Positions 16,829-24,667 of a DNA stretch of 36,615 nt are shown one piece after another. The DNA is taken from assembly GCA_045635565.1 (NCBI GenBank), contig JAZTVX010000024.1, positions 1-36,615 on the forward strand, read 5' to 3'. Source of the DNA: RGIG4140 sp045635565. Its GTDB lineage: Bacteria; Pseudomonadota; Alphaproteobacteria; CAAHEQ01; UBA3637. A program made the translations under genes and the position numbers. A model generated the notes under the pieces. The model was not told where the DNA came from, searched no databases, and saw only the letters and a program-made list of their open reading frames with translations. How positions within the stretch are numbered: the first letter of the stretch is position 1; every line of letters starts with the position of its first letter.

Positions 16829-17309
16829 ACAACATCAGCCGATGACATTGCAACCGGTGGCTGAAAAAGCTCCGGAAAATGGAAAGATTCGTGTTAAGTT
16901 GATTTGTCCGCTTTATACGGTTGCCGTTTTGGAAGCAGATAGTGTTCTCATTCCGGCATTGGATGGCGATATTGTCATTTTGCCGGATAGAGCACCGTTA
17001 TTTTTTAGTTTGAGAGCCGGTCGTATGATTGTTTATAACAAAGGTGAAAAGCCGGTAAGTTTTTTGGTTTCAGGCGGAATATGTGAGGTTCGACGAAATT
17101 TGTGTCCTGTTTTAGCGTGGGGTGGATATGAAGAACGGATAGATGTTGAAGAAATAGCACAACGATTGAAGAAAGCACAAAAAGTGTTAGCAGGATATCA
17201 TTCTGATTTTGGTAAGACGGAAGCGGCTTCACGTATCCAATTTTTTAAGACAGTTCTTAAAGAATTAGATTACAAAGAAACGAAAGATGAAACAGTTGAA
17301 ATAAAGTAG
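16821..17309 (+). CDS. atpC: F1-ATPase epsilon subunit with N-terminal extension
   Basis: The rotor-foot subunit joining gamma to the c-ring. The beta-sandwich is recognisable (VKLICPLYTVAVLEADSVLI, DGDIVILPDRAPLFFSLRAG, FLVSGGICEVRRN), followed by the C-terminal helical pair (VEEIAQRLKKAQKVL and IQFFKTVLKEL). At 162 residues it is longer than the usual 130-140, because about 22 residues rich in P, E and Q precede the fold and an acidic tail follows it. The ATG at 16821 overlaps the atpD stop by 8 bases. A strong terminator at 17334 closes the operon. The identification rests on fold-level similarity and position, and is secure. Confidence 0.92.
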   Translation: MPEQHQPMTLQPVAEKAPENGKIRVKLICPLYTVAVLEADSVLIPALDGDIVILPDRAPLFFSLRAGRMIVYNKGEKPVSFLVSGGICEVRRNLCPVLAWGGYEERIDVEEIAQRLKKAQKVLAGYHSDFGKTEAASRIQFFKTVLKELDYKETKDETVEIK

Positions 17310-17333
17310 AAGATTTTTATTTTTTTATCAGAT

Positions 17334-17374
17334 AATAATACCCCTTGATTTATATAAGGGGTATTATTTTTTTG
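17334..17374 (+). terminator. Rho-independent terminator of the F1 operon
   Basis: A perfect 13-bp stem (AATAATACCCCTT at 17334-17346, AAGGGGTATTATT at 17356-17368) with a 9-base loop and a T-run. It stands 25 bases after the atpC stop. Confidence 0.93.
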
Positions 17375-17379
17375 GAAGA

Positions 17380-17489
17380 TATGTTAAGCGTATTTATTTT
17401 CACACTCAAGTTTGAATTTAAAAGGTGGATGATTGAGTGTATTTTGTTTTTTGATATTTGAGATTTGTTTGTGTATGTGCCTTAACATA
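17380..17489. other. Nested inverted repeats in an intergenic region
   Basis: In the 250-base gap between the convergent atpC and HTH genes, TATGTTAAG (17380-17388) pairs perfectly with CTTAACATA (17481-17489). Inside lies a second perfect pair, ACACTCAA (17402-17409) and TTGAGTGT (17433-17440), followed by a T-rich run. This could be a structured small RNA of about 110 bases or chance pairing in AT-rich DNA. I find no open frame and no convincing SRP or 6S signature. Confidence 0.3.
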
Positions 17490-17564
17490 GAGTGATAATA
17501 TTATGAAATACTCAATATTCATCTAACTGATAAAATCTCATTTAAAAGTTTGATTTTTGTTTTA

Positions 17565-18056
17565 TCAATCAGATATAAAAAATGTTGATTCCGAAGGGAT
17601 ATTTTTTTCTTTTTGAGCTAAAGACTTTACCAAATCCAAAATGTGATTGGCAACAACAGGATCTTTGATTGAAACAAAAGCATCAACAAGTTCTCGTACA
17701 GAGTTTTCCATTTCTAAAGGAATTTCAGTAAATTCTTCTTCTGCGTCACAAAGACAATCTGACGCATATTGTGGTACGTTAAATCCCTTGAATGAAAGAG
17801 AACGTTCTACTCCGTCAAAAAAATAACTGATAGGAATATTCAACATGCGAGCCATTTGCCATATACGACTACCGGCAATGCGATTACTCCCTTTTTCGTA
17901 TTTTTGAATCTGCTGAAACGAAATACGTAAACTTTTTGCCAATTGATCTTGGCTTAAACCAAGTAGATTACGACGAATACGTATTCTGGCACCGATATAT
18001 TCATCAACGGCATTTAAAACATCATCATTTGTATCTGAATCAAAAGTATCTGACAT
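17565..18056 (-). CDS. Cro/CI-type HTH transcriptional regulator
   Basis: A 163-residue DNA-binding protein. Residues 18-75 form a classic XRE helix-turn-helix: VGARI-like opening IGARIRIRRNLLGLSQ, then QLAKSLRISFQQIQKYEKG and the ISYFFDG end. This spelling (LG-x-SQ, QQ-x-QKYEKG-x-NRI) is very common in alphaproteobacterial regulators. The C-terminal half is acidic and helical and probably mediates dimerisation. I chose the ATG at 18056 (MSDTFDSDTN) because AAGGA stands 8 bases before it; the open frame extends 15 codons further without a ribosome binding site. Its target is unknown. It is convergent with atpC, and its upstream region lies next to the 3' end of the methyltransferase gene on the same strand. 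Confidence 0.9.
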   Translation of the reverse strand: MSDTFDSDTNDDVLNAVDEYIGARIRIRRNLLGLSQDQLAKSLRISFQQIQKYEKGSNRIAGSRIWQMARMLNIPISYFFDGVERSLSFKGFNVPQYASDCLCDAEEEFTEIPLEMENSVRELVDAFVSIKDPVVANHILDLVKSLAQKEKNIPSESTFFISD

Positions 18057-18157
18057 ATCATAAATCCTTATGTATTTTTTACAAGATACATAAAATGTCA
18101 TGTTTTGTCAAATAAAATAATGCAATAAAAATCAGTTTTTTGATATTTTTTTAAATT

Positions 18158-19138
18158 TTACTTTGTTAAAGTGCAGAAAAGTTCAATGTGATTTGAAAAA
18201 ATAAACTGATCAATCAATACGATTGTATGTAATTGATAGCCACCTTTGTCGATGAGTTCTCGGATATCACGGGCGGCTGTTGATGGGTTGCATGATACCA
18301 TGGCAATTAACCCGACATTTGATTGAGCAAGTTGTTTGCATTGTAATAAAGCACCGGCACGAGGTGGATCAATAACAACAGCATCAACATGTTTTAATTC
18401 TTCCGGTAATAAAGGATTTCGAAATAAATCACGTTCTCTGCCGATTGAACCGAGTGCATTTAAACTATCGGAGGCAATGTCATAACCGATAATGTTTTTT
18501 CCCTTTTCGAATAACGGTTTTGTAAATGTGCCTGAACCACAAAATAAATCAATGATATTTTTTTTGTATTGAACGGCATTGCATACAAGGTTTACCAGTG
18601 CTTGTTCTCCTTCAAATGATGGTTGTAAAAATGAATCAGGGGAAAATGGTAATTGAACGGATTGAAAAACGGGTTCATTATTGTACATGATACGAGCAAC
18701 ATTGTGAGATAAAGCAAACTGTGCTAAATTTTCACGTTGGTTGAGTGTTGGAGAACCACTTTCTCTTTTAATGTGTATATCTATTCCGTAAGCAGTAGAT
18801 AAAACACTGATATCACCACTTCCTTTTAACATTTGCACCAAGTTTTTTAAATGAGGTATAAATGATGATAGTTCCGGCACCAGTGCAGGGCAGGAATCAA
18901 GAGCGATGATTTGATGACTTTTATATCCATTAAATCCGATAATCCCTTTGCGAAAAGCAAAAGTTGCCCGACGTCGTCTGCCGAAGGGAATACAAATTGT
19001 TTTTTCGATATCAATTGTTAATTGATAATCCTGAAATGATTTTTTAACAAAATTTTCTTTTTTTTGAATGTATTGTTCATGTTGCATATCTTGATACAGA
19101 CAGCCACCGCATTTGCCAAAGAAGACACATTTTGTCAT
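18158..19138 (-). CDS. TRAM-less RNA (uracil-C5)-methyltransferase, RlmC/RlmD family
   Basis: A SAM-dependent enzyme of the RumA/TrmA family that methylates C5 of uridine in RNA, most likely 23S rRNA. Cysteines for a 4Fe-4S cluster are C4, C10, C13 (KCVFFGKCGGC) and C83 (LDSCPAL). The SAM and catalytic motifs follow: SFLQPSFEGEQAL, IDLFCGSGTF, VVIDPPRAGA and the nucleophile block MVSCNPSTAARDI, ending with HIELFCTL. At 326 residues it is shorter than RlmD (about 430) and has no N-terminal TRAM domain, like E. coli RlmC. The target uridine (747, 1939 or both) cannot be told from sequence. It is transcribed divergently from lysS. Confidence 0.88.
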   Translation of the reverse strand: MTKCVFFGKCGGCLYQDMQHEQYIQKKENFVKKSFQDYQLTIDIEKTICIPFGRRRRATFAFRKGIIGFNGYKSHQIIALDSCPALVPELSSFIPHLKNLVQMLKGSGDISVLSTAYGIDIHIKRESGSPTLNQRENLAQFALSHNVARIMYNNEPVFQSVQLPFSPDSFLQPSFEGEQALVNLVCNAVQYKKNIIDLFCGSGTFTKPLFEKGKNIIGYDIASDSLNALGSIGRERDLFRNPLLPEELKHVDAVVIDPPRAGALLQCKQLAQSNVGLIAMVSCNPSTAARDIRELIDKGGYQLHTIVLIDQFIFSNHIELFCTLTK

Positions 19139-19224
19139 TTTTACTCCATTTAAAGATTAACATATTGATAAAAAAGATTTTTTTTAAAAATAGCATTTTT
19201 GTTGCTTTCTGTCAATAAAATTGT

Positions 19225-19253
19225 TTGACTTCATAAGAAAAAAAAGATAAATT
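19225..19253 (+). promoter_or_regulatory. Probable lysS promoter
   Basis: TTGACT (19225-19230), a 17-base spacer and TAAATT (19248-19253) lie 35 bases before the lysS start, in the divergent gap with the methyltransferase gene. Confidence 0.55.
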
Positions 19254-19288
19254 TAGACGAGTTTTTAACGTGATTGTAAAGGATTAAC

Positions 19289-20767
19289 ATGACAGAAATA
19301 CAAAACACAGGCCATGAGCAACGCCAAGTTCGTTTATCAAAATTACAGGCATTGGAAGCACGAGGTATCAATGCTTATCCTCAGATTTATCGACCGACGG
19401 CTACATCTAAATCATTGGCAGAAACGTATGCAGATTTACCGAGTGATACGCAAACGGATGACGTTGTGCTTGTTGCCGGTCGTATTCGTGCCATTCGTAA
19501 TTCGGGTATGTTTATTGATGTTTATGATCCAAGTGGTAAGATACAAATTTATACGTCAAAAGAACATGGTTCGGCTGAATTGTTAGATATGTTGTCGTAT
19601 TTAGATATTGGTGATATTATCGGTGTTGAAGGAAAAGTCAGACGGACAAAACGGGGTGAATTATCTGTCAGTTCTGAAAAAATCACAATGTTGGCAAAGG
19701 CCTTGTTGCCGTTACCTGAAAAATTTCATGGCTTAACGGATACGGATACCAAATATCGACAACGCTATTTAGATATGATTATGAATCCGGAAACAACTAC
19801 GACATTGGTAAAACGGTCAAAAATCATCACCACGATACGAACATTATTGTTAGAACAGGGATTATTGGAAGTTGAAACACCTATTTTACATGTTATCAAA
19901 GGCGGGGCAACGGCTAAACCATTTATCACACATCACAATGCCTTGGATATGGATTTGTTTTTGCGGGTTGCGCCGGAATTGCATTTAAAACGATTGATTG
20001 TCGGTGGATTAGAAGGCGTTTTTGAAATCGGTCGTAATTTTAGAAATGAAGGGATTGATACACGTCATAATCCGGAATTTACCATGATGGAAATTTATCG
20101 TCAATATAATGATTACACCGATATGATGACTTTATTTGAGCAGATGGTTGAAGCGGCAGCAATGGCCGTTAACGGTTCGACAGAAGTTGAAATTGACGGT
20201 AAAAAAATCAATTTAAAAGGTCCTTATCCCCGTCGGACAATGGCTGATTTAGTCAAAGAATATGCCGGTATCGATTTCTTATCTATTCAAACAGATGAAG
20301 AGGCACGGCAGGCTGCTGAAAGTGTCGGTGTTCATGTGGATGAAAATGCTGATTGGGGGCATTGCATGGCTGCTGTTTTTGAAGAAAAATGTGAATCTCA
20401 TTTGATACAACCGACACATGTTATTGATCATCCGAAATCAATTTCTCCGTTGACAAAAGAACATCGTTCTGATTCTCGTTTGGTTGAACGGTTTGAAACA
20501 TTTATGAATACATGGGAAATGTGTAATGCTTATACCGAATTAACGAATCCTTTGGATCAACGGTCTCGTTTTGAAGATCAGGTTAAAGCCCGTGAAGCCG
20601 GTGATGATGAAGCAGATATGATGGACGATGATTTTGTAACGGCTTTAGAACACGGCATGCCTCCTACGGGCGGATTGGGTGTTGGTTTGGATCGTTTAAT
20701 TATGATTTTAACGTCTAATTTGTCGATTCGTGATATTATTGCATTCCCAACAATGCGTAAGAAATAG
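19289..20767 (+). CDS. lysS: Lysyl-tRNA synthetase, class II
   Basis: Charges tRNA-Lys with lysine. It has an N-terminal OB-fold anticodon-binding domain (VLVAGRIRAIRNSGMFIDVYD, about residues 60-160) and a class II core: motif 1 around LLEVETPIL, motif 2 FEIGRNFRNEGIDTRHNPEF and motif 3 GGLGVGLDRLIMILT near the end. The block GGATAKPFITHHNALDMDLFLR is typical of bacterial class II LysRS. The length of 492 is normal. AAAGGA precedes the ATG at suitable spacing. It is followed after 70 bases by a small membrane protein gene, then tRNA-Arg. Confidence 0.97.
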   Translation: MTEIQNTGHEQRQVRLSKLQALEARGINAYPQIYRPTATSKSLAETYADLPSDTQTDDVVLVAGRIRAIRNSGMFIDVYDPSGKIQIYTSKEHGSAELLDMLSYLDIGDIIGVEGKVRRTKRGELSVSSEKITMLAKALLPLPEKFHGLTDTDTKYRQRYLDMIMNPETTTTLVKRSKIITTIRTLLLEQGLLEVETPILHVIKGGATAKPFITHHNALDMDLFLRVAPELHLKRLIVGGLEGVFEIGRNFRNEGIDTRHNPEFTMMEIYRQYNDYTDMMTLFEQMVEAAAMAVNGSTEVEIDGKKINLKGPYPRRTMADLVKEYAGIDFLSIQTDEEARQAAESVGVHVDENADWGHCMAAVFEEKCESHLIQPTHVIDHPKSISPLTKEHRSDSRLVERFETFMNTWEMCNAYTELTNPLDQRSRFEDQVKAREAGDDEADMMDDDFVTALEHGMPPTGGLGVGLDRLIMILTSNLSIRDIIAFPTMRKK

Positions 20768-20837
20768 ATGACATCTTGCATTTGTGTTATAGTGGAATTA
20801 TTTTTAATTAGTTCTTTTATGTGATAAGGAGAGAAAA

Positions 20838-21104
20838 ATGAACAAAGAAGAAATGAAAGTAAAAATGCAAAAAATTTTGGAACTGAAAGAACCTGTTTTT
20901 GTTGAAAAATTGGCTCCGATGTTGTCAAAATACGCTCAAATTGTGTACTTGATTGGTTTGGTTATTTTGGCATTTGCCGTTTTGAGTTCAATTATCGCTT
21001 TGTTTGGCAGTCCATTGACGGCTTTGGCTGGATTGTTGTTTACATTGGTTGAATTTATTTTATTGCGTATGTTCTGTGAATTTTTGGTTACATACAAAAA
21101 ATAA
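20838..21104 (+). CDS. Small DUF4282-like membrane protein
   Basis: An 88-residue protein with a charged N-terminal helix (about residues 1-32) and two hydrophobic segments (about 33-55 and 58-82). The ending LVEFILLRMFCEFLVTYKK closely resembles the LLLRIYCELLIV signature at the end of DUF4282 domains, and the first helix (YAQIVYLIGLVILAFAVLSS) fits the family too. The function of that family is not known. AAGGAGAG is well placed before the ATG. It lies between lysS and the tRNA gene, with only 5 bases between its stop and the tRNA start, so one transcript may carry both. Confidence 0.75.
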   Translation: MNKEEMKVKMQKILELKEPVFVEKLAPMLSKYAQIVYLIGLVILAFAVLSSIIALFGSPLTALAGLLFTLVEFILLRMFCEFLVTYKK

Positions 21105-21109
21105 AAACA

Positions 21110-21186
21110 GTTCCCGTAGCTCAGTAGGATAGAGCGTAGGATTCCTAATCCTGAGGCCGTGGGTTCGATTCCCTCCGGGAACGCCA
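21110..21186 (+). tRNA. tRNA-Arg (anticodon CCU)
   Basis: A 77-base cloverleaf with a 3' CCA encoded in the DNA (21184-21186). The acceptor stem GTTCCCG/CGGGAAC is perfect, the D-stem GCTC/GAGC is perfect, the anticodon stem TAGGA/TCCTG closes with one U-G pair, and the loop TTCCTAA places anticodon CCT at 21144-21146. It reads the AGG arginine codon. The discriminator base is G. The T-stem GTGGG/CCCTC has a U-U mismatch at positions 50 and 64 (21160 and 21174). The variable loop has 5 bases. Confidence 0.95.
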
Positions 21187-21209
21187 TGAGTTTTATATGG
21201 CATCTTTGA

Positions 21210-21253
21210 AAAATCAATCTGATACATTTATTTGTTTCAGGTTGATTTTTTTT
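21210..21253 (+). terminator. Rho-independent terminator after tRNA-Arg
   Basis: AATCAATCTGA (21212-21222) pairs with TCAGGTTGATT (21237-21247) with one U-G pair and runs into a long T-tract. It ends the tRNA transcript. Confidence 0.85.
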
Positions 21254-21283
21254 GTGAGAAATAATTGTTTGAGGGGATTTAAC

Positions 21284-21312
21284 TTGACAATTTTATATAA
21301 AACAGTTATAAA
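21284..21312 (+). promoter_or_regulatory. Sigma-70-like promoter for the PTS genes
   Basis: CTTGACA (-35 core 21284-21289), a 17-base spacer and TATAAA (21307-21312), 40 bases before the EIIA start. This is the best promoter match in the window. Confidence 0.75.
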
Positions 21313-21351
21313 TCTCCGATAAGATTTTTTTGTTAAGTGAAGGGAGAAAAG

Positions 21352-21741
21352 ATGTTAGGAATTGTTTTGGTTGGTCATGGTGATTTGCCTAAATCAATGT
21401 TGGCAGTTGTTCAGCATGTGGTTGGTAACACAGATGGTATGACGTGTGTTTGTATTGATGTAAAAGATGATATTGAAGAAAAACGCCATGAAATTTTAGA
21501 TAAAACAATTTCTGTTGATAGCGGTGACGGGGTTATCGTTGTAACGGATATGTTCGGTGGAACACCTTCCAATTTAGCTATTTCTATTATGGAAGAACGT
21601 AATATAGAAGTTATCTCCGGTATGAATGTTCCCATGTTGATAAAATTAGCTGAAGAACGTTCTGAAACAATGCAGATTGCCGTTAAAAAAGCCCAAGAAA
21701 CGGCACGTAAGTATATCAATATTGCTTCTAATTTATTATAA
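21352..21741 (+). CDS. PTS EIIA component, mannose/ManX type
   Basis: A 129-residue phosphocarrier. The phosphorylated histidine lies in LVGHGDLPKSM (H9), and the signature VVTDMFGGTPSNLA is the usual loop of the EIIA-Man fold; SGMNVPMLIKL also fits. I chose the ATG at 21352 because GGGAG lies 6-7 bases upstream; an ATG at 21337 lacks a site. It stands 11 bases before an HPr gene. In alphaproteobacteria such EIIA-HPr pairs belong to a regulatory PTS with no sugar permease and are usually preceded by HPr kinase and rapZ, which are absent here. It probably takes phosphate from PEP through EI (elsewhere) and HPr. Confidence 0.92.
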   Translation: MLGIVLVGHGDLPKSMLAVVQHVVGNTDGMTCVCIDVKDDIEEKRHEILDKTISVDSGDGVIVVTDMFGGTPSNLAISIMEERNIEVISGMNVPMLIKLAEERSETMQIAVKKAQETARKYINIASNLL

Positions 21742-21752
21742 GGTTTATGTAA

Positions 21753-22028
21753 ATGCCGACATTGACAGAAAAAATCACAATCCAAAATTTAAAAGGCATG
21801 CACGCTCGTGCAACGTCAGCATTTGTTAAATTGGCATCTGAATTTAAAAGTGATATTGTTATTATTAAAGGTGATGGTTCAACAGCATCCGGGAAATCAA
21901 TCATGGATATTTTAATGTTGGCTATTCCACTGGGGGATGAAATAACGTTAAGTATTGAAGGATGCGATGCTGTGGAAGCTATGACGGCTTTAACAACGCT
22001 GATTAACAATCGATTTGGTGAAGATTGA
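21753..22028 (+). CDS. HPr-family phosphocarrier protein
   Basis: A 91-residue protein of normal length. The active-site histidine is H17 in GMHARAT, and the regulatory-serine block reads ASGKSIMDILML, with S49 in the position of Ser46 of classical HPr. It passes phosphate from enzyme I to EIIA proteins in the cytosol. It is co-transcribed with the EIIA gene 11 bases upstream and with prmA 14 bases downstream. Conservation of the serine suggests that HPr kinase control may exist although hprK is not in this window. Confidence 0.94.
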   Translation: MPTLTEKITIQNLKGMHARATSAFVKLASEFKSDIVIIKGDGSTASGKSIMDILMLAIPLGDEITLSIEGCDAVEAMTALTTLINNRFGED

Positions 22029-22042
22029 TAAGGAGTATGACA

Positions 22043-22936
22043 ATGGATATCATTGAAGAAATGCAACGCACAGATACATATGAAATCAAATTTTTGTTGT
22101 CGCCTCATTTAGTGCCGACATATGAAATGGTTTTGGAAGATGTTGCCTCTGCCGTCTTAACAGTTATGATTGAACATGGGCCGAACAAAGGATTATGGGA
22201 AGTTCAGGCTATTTTTGAAAACATGCCGGATATCCAAGATGTTCAAAAGGCAATGAAACAGGCAGCAGAAATATCTCATTCATCACAAATAGACGTTCAA
22301 CTCGTGAAAATGCCTGCCAAAAACTGGTTGGCCGAATGTTATCAAAGTTTTCAACCGATAACCATCGGTAAATATTGTATATATGGTTCGCACATCACGG
22401 ACAATTTGCCAACAGATAAAATTACGCTTAAAATTGATGCAGCAACGGCTTTTGGAACAGGGGAACATCAAACGACACACGGTTGTCTGGAGGCATTAAC
22501 ACATTTGACGATAACACCTCAAAAAGTGTTAGATGTGGGATGTGGATCGGGTATTTTGTCTATGGCTTATGCCAAGACGTATAGTCAGCCGGTTGATGCT
22601 GTTGATATTGATGAAGAGTCTGTTCGGGTTGCAACGGAAAATGCCAAAGAAAACAATTTGAGTCATTTGATGCGTGTGTGGCAAAGTTGTGGATATGAAA
22701 AAGTAACAGACCAATATGATTTAATTTTATGTAATATTTTGGCTCGCCCGTTGATGGATATGGCTTCTGATTTAAAAAATCATTTGAAAGTTGGTGGACA
22801 AGCCATTTTATCCGGTTTTCTCAATCGTCAGGAACGGTGGGTTTTAAAAGCACATACGGATATCGGATTGAAATTAGTTGAACGGTATCGTGTTAACGGA
22901 TGGAGTACGTTGGTTGTTTCAAAAGAGGAAGAATAA
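22043..22936 (+). CDS. prmA: Ribosomal protein L11 methyltransferase PrmA
   Basis: Methylates ribosomal protein L11 using SAM. It has the PrmA-specific segment IDAATAFGTGEHQTTHGCLE, the SAM loop VLDVGCGSGILSM, the acidic end of the next strand (AVDIDEESV) and the NPPY-like ILCNILARPL. The N-terminal 100 residues form the L11-binding domain. The length is 297. I chose the ATG at 22043 because AGGAG lies 7 bases upstream; the ATG at 22037 is too close to it. The stop TAA is followed directly by the ATG of the aminopeptidase. prmA followed by an Xaa-Pro aminopeptidase is a familiar alphaproteobacterial order. Confidence 0.95.
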   Translation: MDIIEEMQRTDTYEIKFLLSPHLVPTYEMVLEDVASAVLTVMIEHGPNKGLWEVQAIFENMPDIQDVQKAMKQAAEISHSSQIDVQLVKMPAKNWLAECYQSFQPITIGKYCIYGSHITDNLPTDKITLKIDAATAFGTGEHQTTHGCLEALTHLTITPQKVLDVGCGSGILSMAYAKTYSQPVDAVDIDEESVRVATENAKENNLSHLMRVWQSCGYEKVTDQYDLILCNILARPLMDMASDLKNHLKVGGQAILSGFLNRQERWVLKAHTDIGLKLVERYRVNGWSTLVVSKEEE

Positions 22937-24604
22937 ATGCATCAAAACACCTATGAACGGATAAAGCAATACATATCTGAAACGGATATTGATGGTGTTT
23001 TGGTTACACGATTTGATTCATTTCTGGGTGAATATTACCCTCCGGAATCCGGTTATTTAAAAGATGTTACCGGCGGATTTACCGGTTCTGCCGGATTGGC
23101 ATTGATAACGGCAGATAAAGATGTTTTATTTGTCGATTCACGATATACATTACAAGCTAAAAATCAAACGGATTTTGAGGTATATGAAGTACCGAGTGAA
23201 ACAACACCGTCAACGTGGATAAAGCAATATTTATCAGCTAAGAAAGTTGCATTTAATCCGTGGACACATTCTGTAACGTGGTATTTACAATTATCAAAAA
23301 TATTATCGGAAAATGATATCGTATTATTACCTCTTTCGCAGGAAAGTATTGATAAGTTATATCCTCAATATCCATTTGTTCAAAGAGATGTTTTTGATTA
23401 TGATATTTGTTATGCCGGTCAAAAAGTTGAAGATAAAAAAAACAAAATAGTTTCGTTTTTACAAGAACATAATTTAGATTGTTTGTTTATTGCTTCACCT
23501 GAAAATGTTTCTTGGTTATGTAATAAACGTGCTCGAACGGTCAAAGAGTATCCGGTTGTTTTTGAAAGAGGTATTATTGATACCGCAGGAAAATATGATG
23601 CGTTTGATATGACATCATTACATCTTCTTAAAGGTAAACGGATAGGGCTTGATTTGGCTCAAACACCATTTGCTGTTTATGAAAAGATAAGGTTGTTGGC
23701 AGACATTGTTCCCGTTCAAGATCCGATTAACGTATTCAAATCCATTAAAAATGATGTTGAAATTAAAAATATAAAACAAGCGTGTTTATCGGAAAGTAGA
23801 ACAATTTGTCGGTTTTTATCCTGGATTGAATCAAATAAGGAAAATATCACGGAAGTTCAATGTGATTTATATCTAAAACAACTTCGGGGCGAAGATAATT
23901 ATTATTTTGGTGATAGTTTTGAAACAATTGCCGCTGTCGGCGAACATGCTGCTCGAGCTCACTATCGGGCAGATGAAATAAGTGATACGCTGATAATGAC
24001 ATCGCCGTTATTGCTCGTGGATACAGGAGGTCATTATTTAAATGGAACAACGGATATGACACGTACAATTGCCGTTGGTGCACCGACCGATATCATGAAA
24101 AAACGTTATACACAGGTTTTACAAGGGCATATTGATTTGGCGTTAAGTTCTTTAAAATTGAATGAAACAACGGCTGAAATGGACAAAAGAGCACATTATT
24201 GGTTGCGAAAAGACAATGTTGATTATTACCATGGTACAAGCCATGGAATCGGTATGTTTCTAGCTGTCCATGAAACACCGCCTGTTGTACATGAAAAAGA
24301 TACACAAGGCATGTCGGCCGGTATGATTTTTTCAAACGAACCGGCATATTATGATGCACAGGCTGGTTACGGAATTCGTCTTGAAAATATGTTACTATCC
24401 GTTCAAAAAGATGAAGAAACACTCATTTTTGAAAATTTATTATTTATTCCATTCGATTATCGGTTGGTTGTCTTTGATATGTTAACAATAGAACAAAAAA
24501 AATGGTTGAAATGGTATCATGAACAGATTGAGGAAAGGGTTTTTCCACTTTTGGATAAATCTGAAAAGACAATTTTACAACCATTTATTAAAGCATTTCA
24601 ATAA
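22937..24604 (+). CDS. Xaa-Pro aminopeptidase, M24B family (long form)
   Basis: A cytosolic metallopeptidase that removes N-terminal residues preceding proline. It has 555 residues with two N-terminal creatinase-like domains (opening DGVLVTRFDSFLGEYYPP, then LDCLFIASPENVSWLCNKR) and a pita-bread catalytic domain. The five metal ligands can be placed: D362 and D373 (LLVDTGGHYLNGTTDMT), H436 (HGTSHGIGMF), E468 (FSNEPAYY) and E483 (IRLENML). The C-terminal 60 residues form the extra domain typical of the long form also found in eukaryotes. It starts directly after the prmA stop, so translation is coupled. No signal peptide is visible. Confidence 0.95.
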   Translation: MHQNTYERIKQYISETDIDGVLVTRFDSFLGEYYPPESGYLKDVTGGFTGSAGLALITADKDVLFVDSRYTLQAKNQTDFEVYEVPSETTPSTWIKQYLSAKKVAFNPWTHSVTWYLQLSKILSENDIVLLPLSQESIDKLYPQYPFVQRDVFDYDICYAGQKVEDKKNKIVSFLQEHNLDCLFIASPENVSWLCNKRARTVKEYPVVFERGIIDTAGKYDAFDMTSLHLLKGKRIGLDLAQTPFAVYEKIRLLADIVPVQDPINVFKSIKNDVEIKNIKQACLSESRTICRFLSWIESNKENITEVQCDLYLKQLRGEDNYYFGDSFETIAAVGEHAARAHYRADEISDTLIMTSPLLLVDTGGHYLNGTTDMTRTIAVGAPTDIMKKRYTQVLQGHIDLALSSLKLNETTAEMDKRAHYWLRKDNVDYYHGTSHGIGMFLAVHETPPVVHEKDTQGMSAGMIFSNEPAYYDAQAGYGIRLENMLLSVQKDEETLIFENLLFIPFDYRLVVFDMLTIEQKKWLKWYHEQIEERVFPLLDKSEKTILQPFIKAFQ

Positions 24605-24611
24605 GGTTGTC

Positions 24612-24640
24612 TTGACAATATGCTTGTTTTATGATAGCAC
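24612..24640 (+). promoter_or_regulatory. Probable smpB promoter
   Basis: CTTGACA (-35 core 24612-24617), a 17-base spacer and TAGCAC (24635-24640), preceded by TGA. The -35 is perfect and the -10 weak. It lies just after the aminopeptidase stop. Confidence 0.5.
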
Positions 24641-24667
24641 AATTATATAAGACACAAAGGAATGAAC

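Noticed and set aside
17380..17489. SRP RNA (4.5S) or 6S RNA
   Set aside because: I could not find the SRP GGAAG tetraloop region with its internal loop, nor a long 6S-like hairpin with a central bubble, so I only report the repeats.
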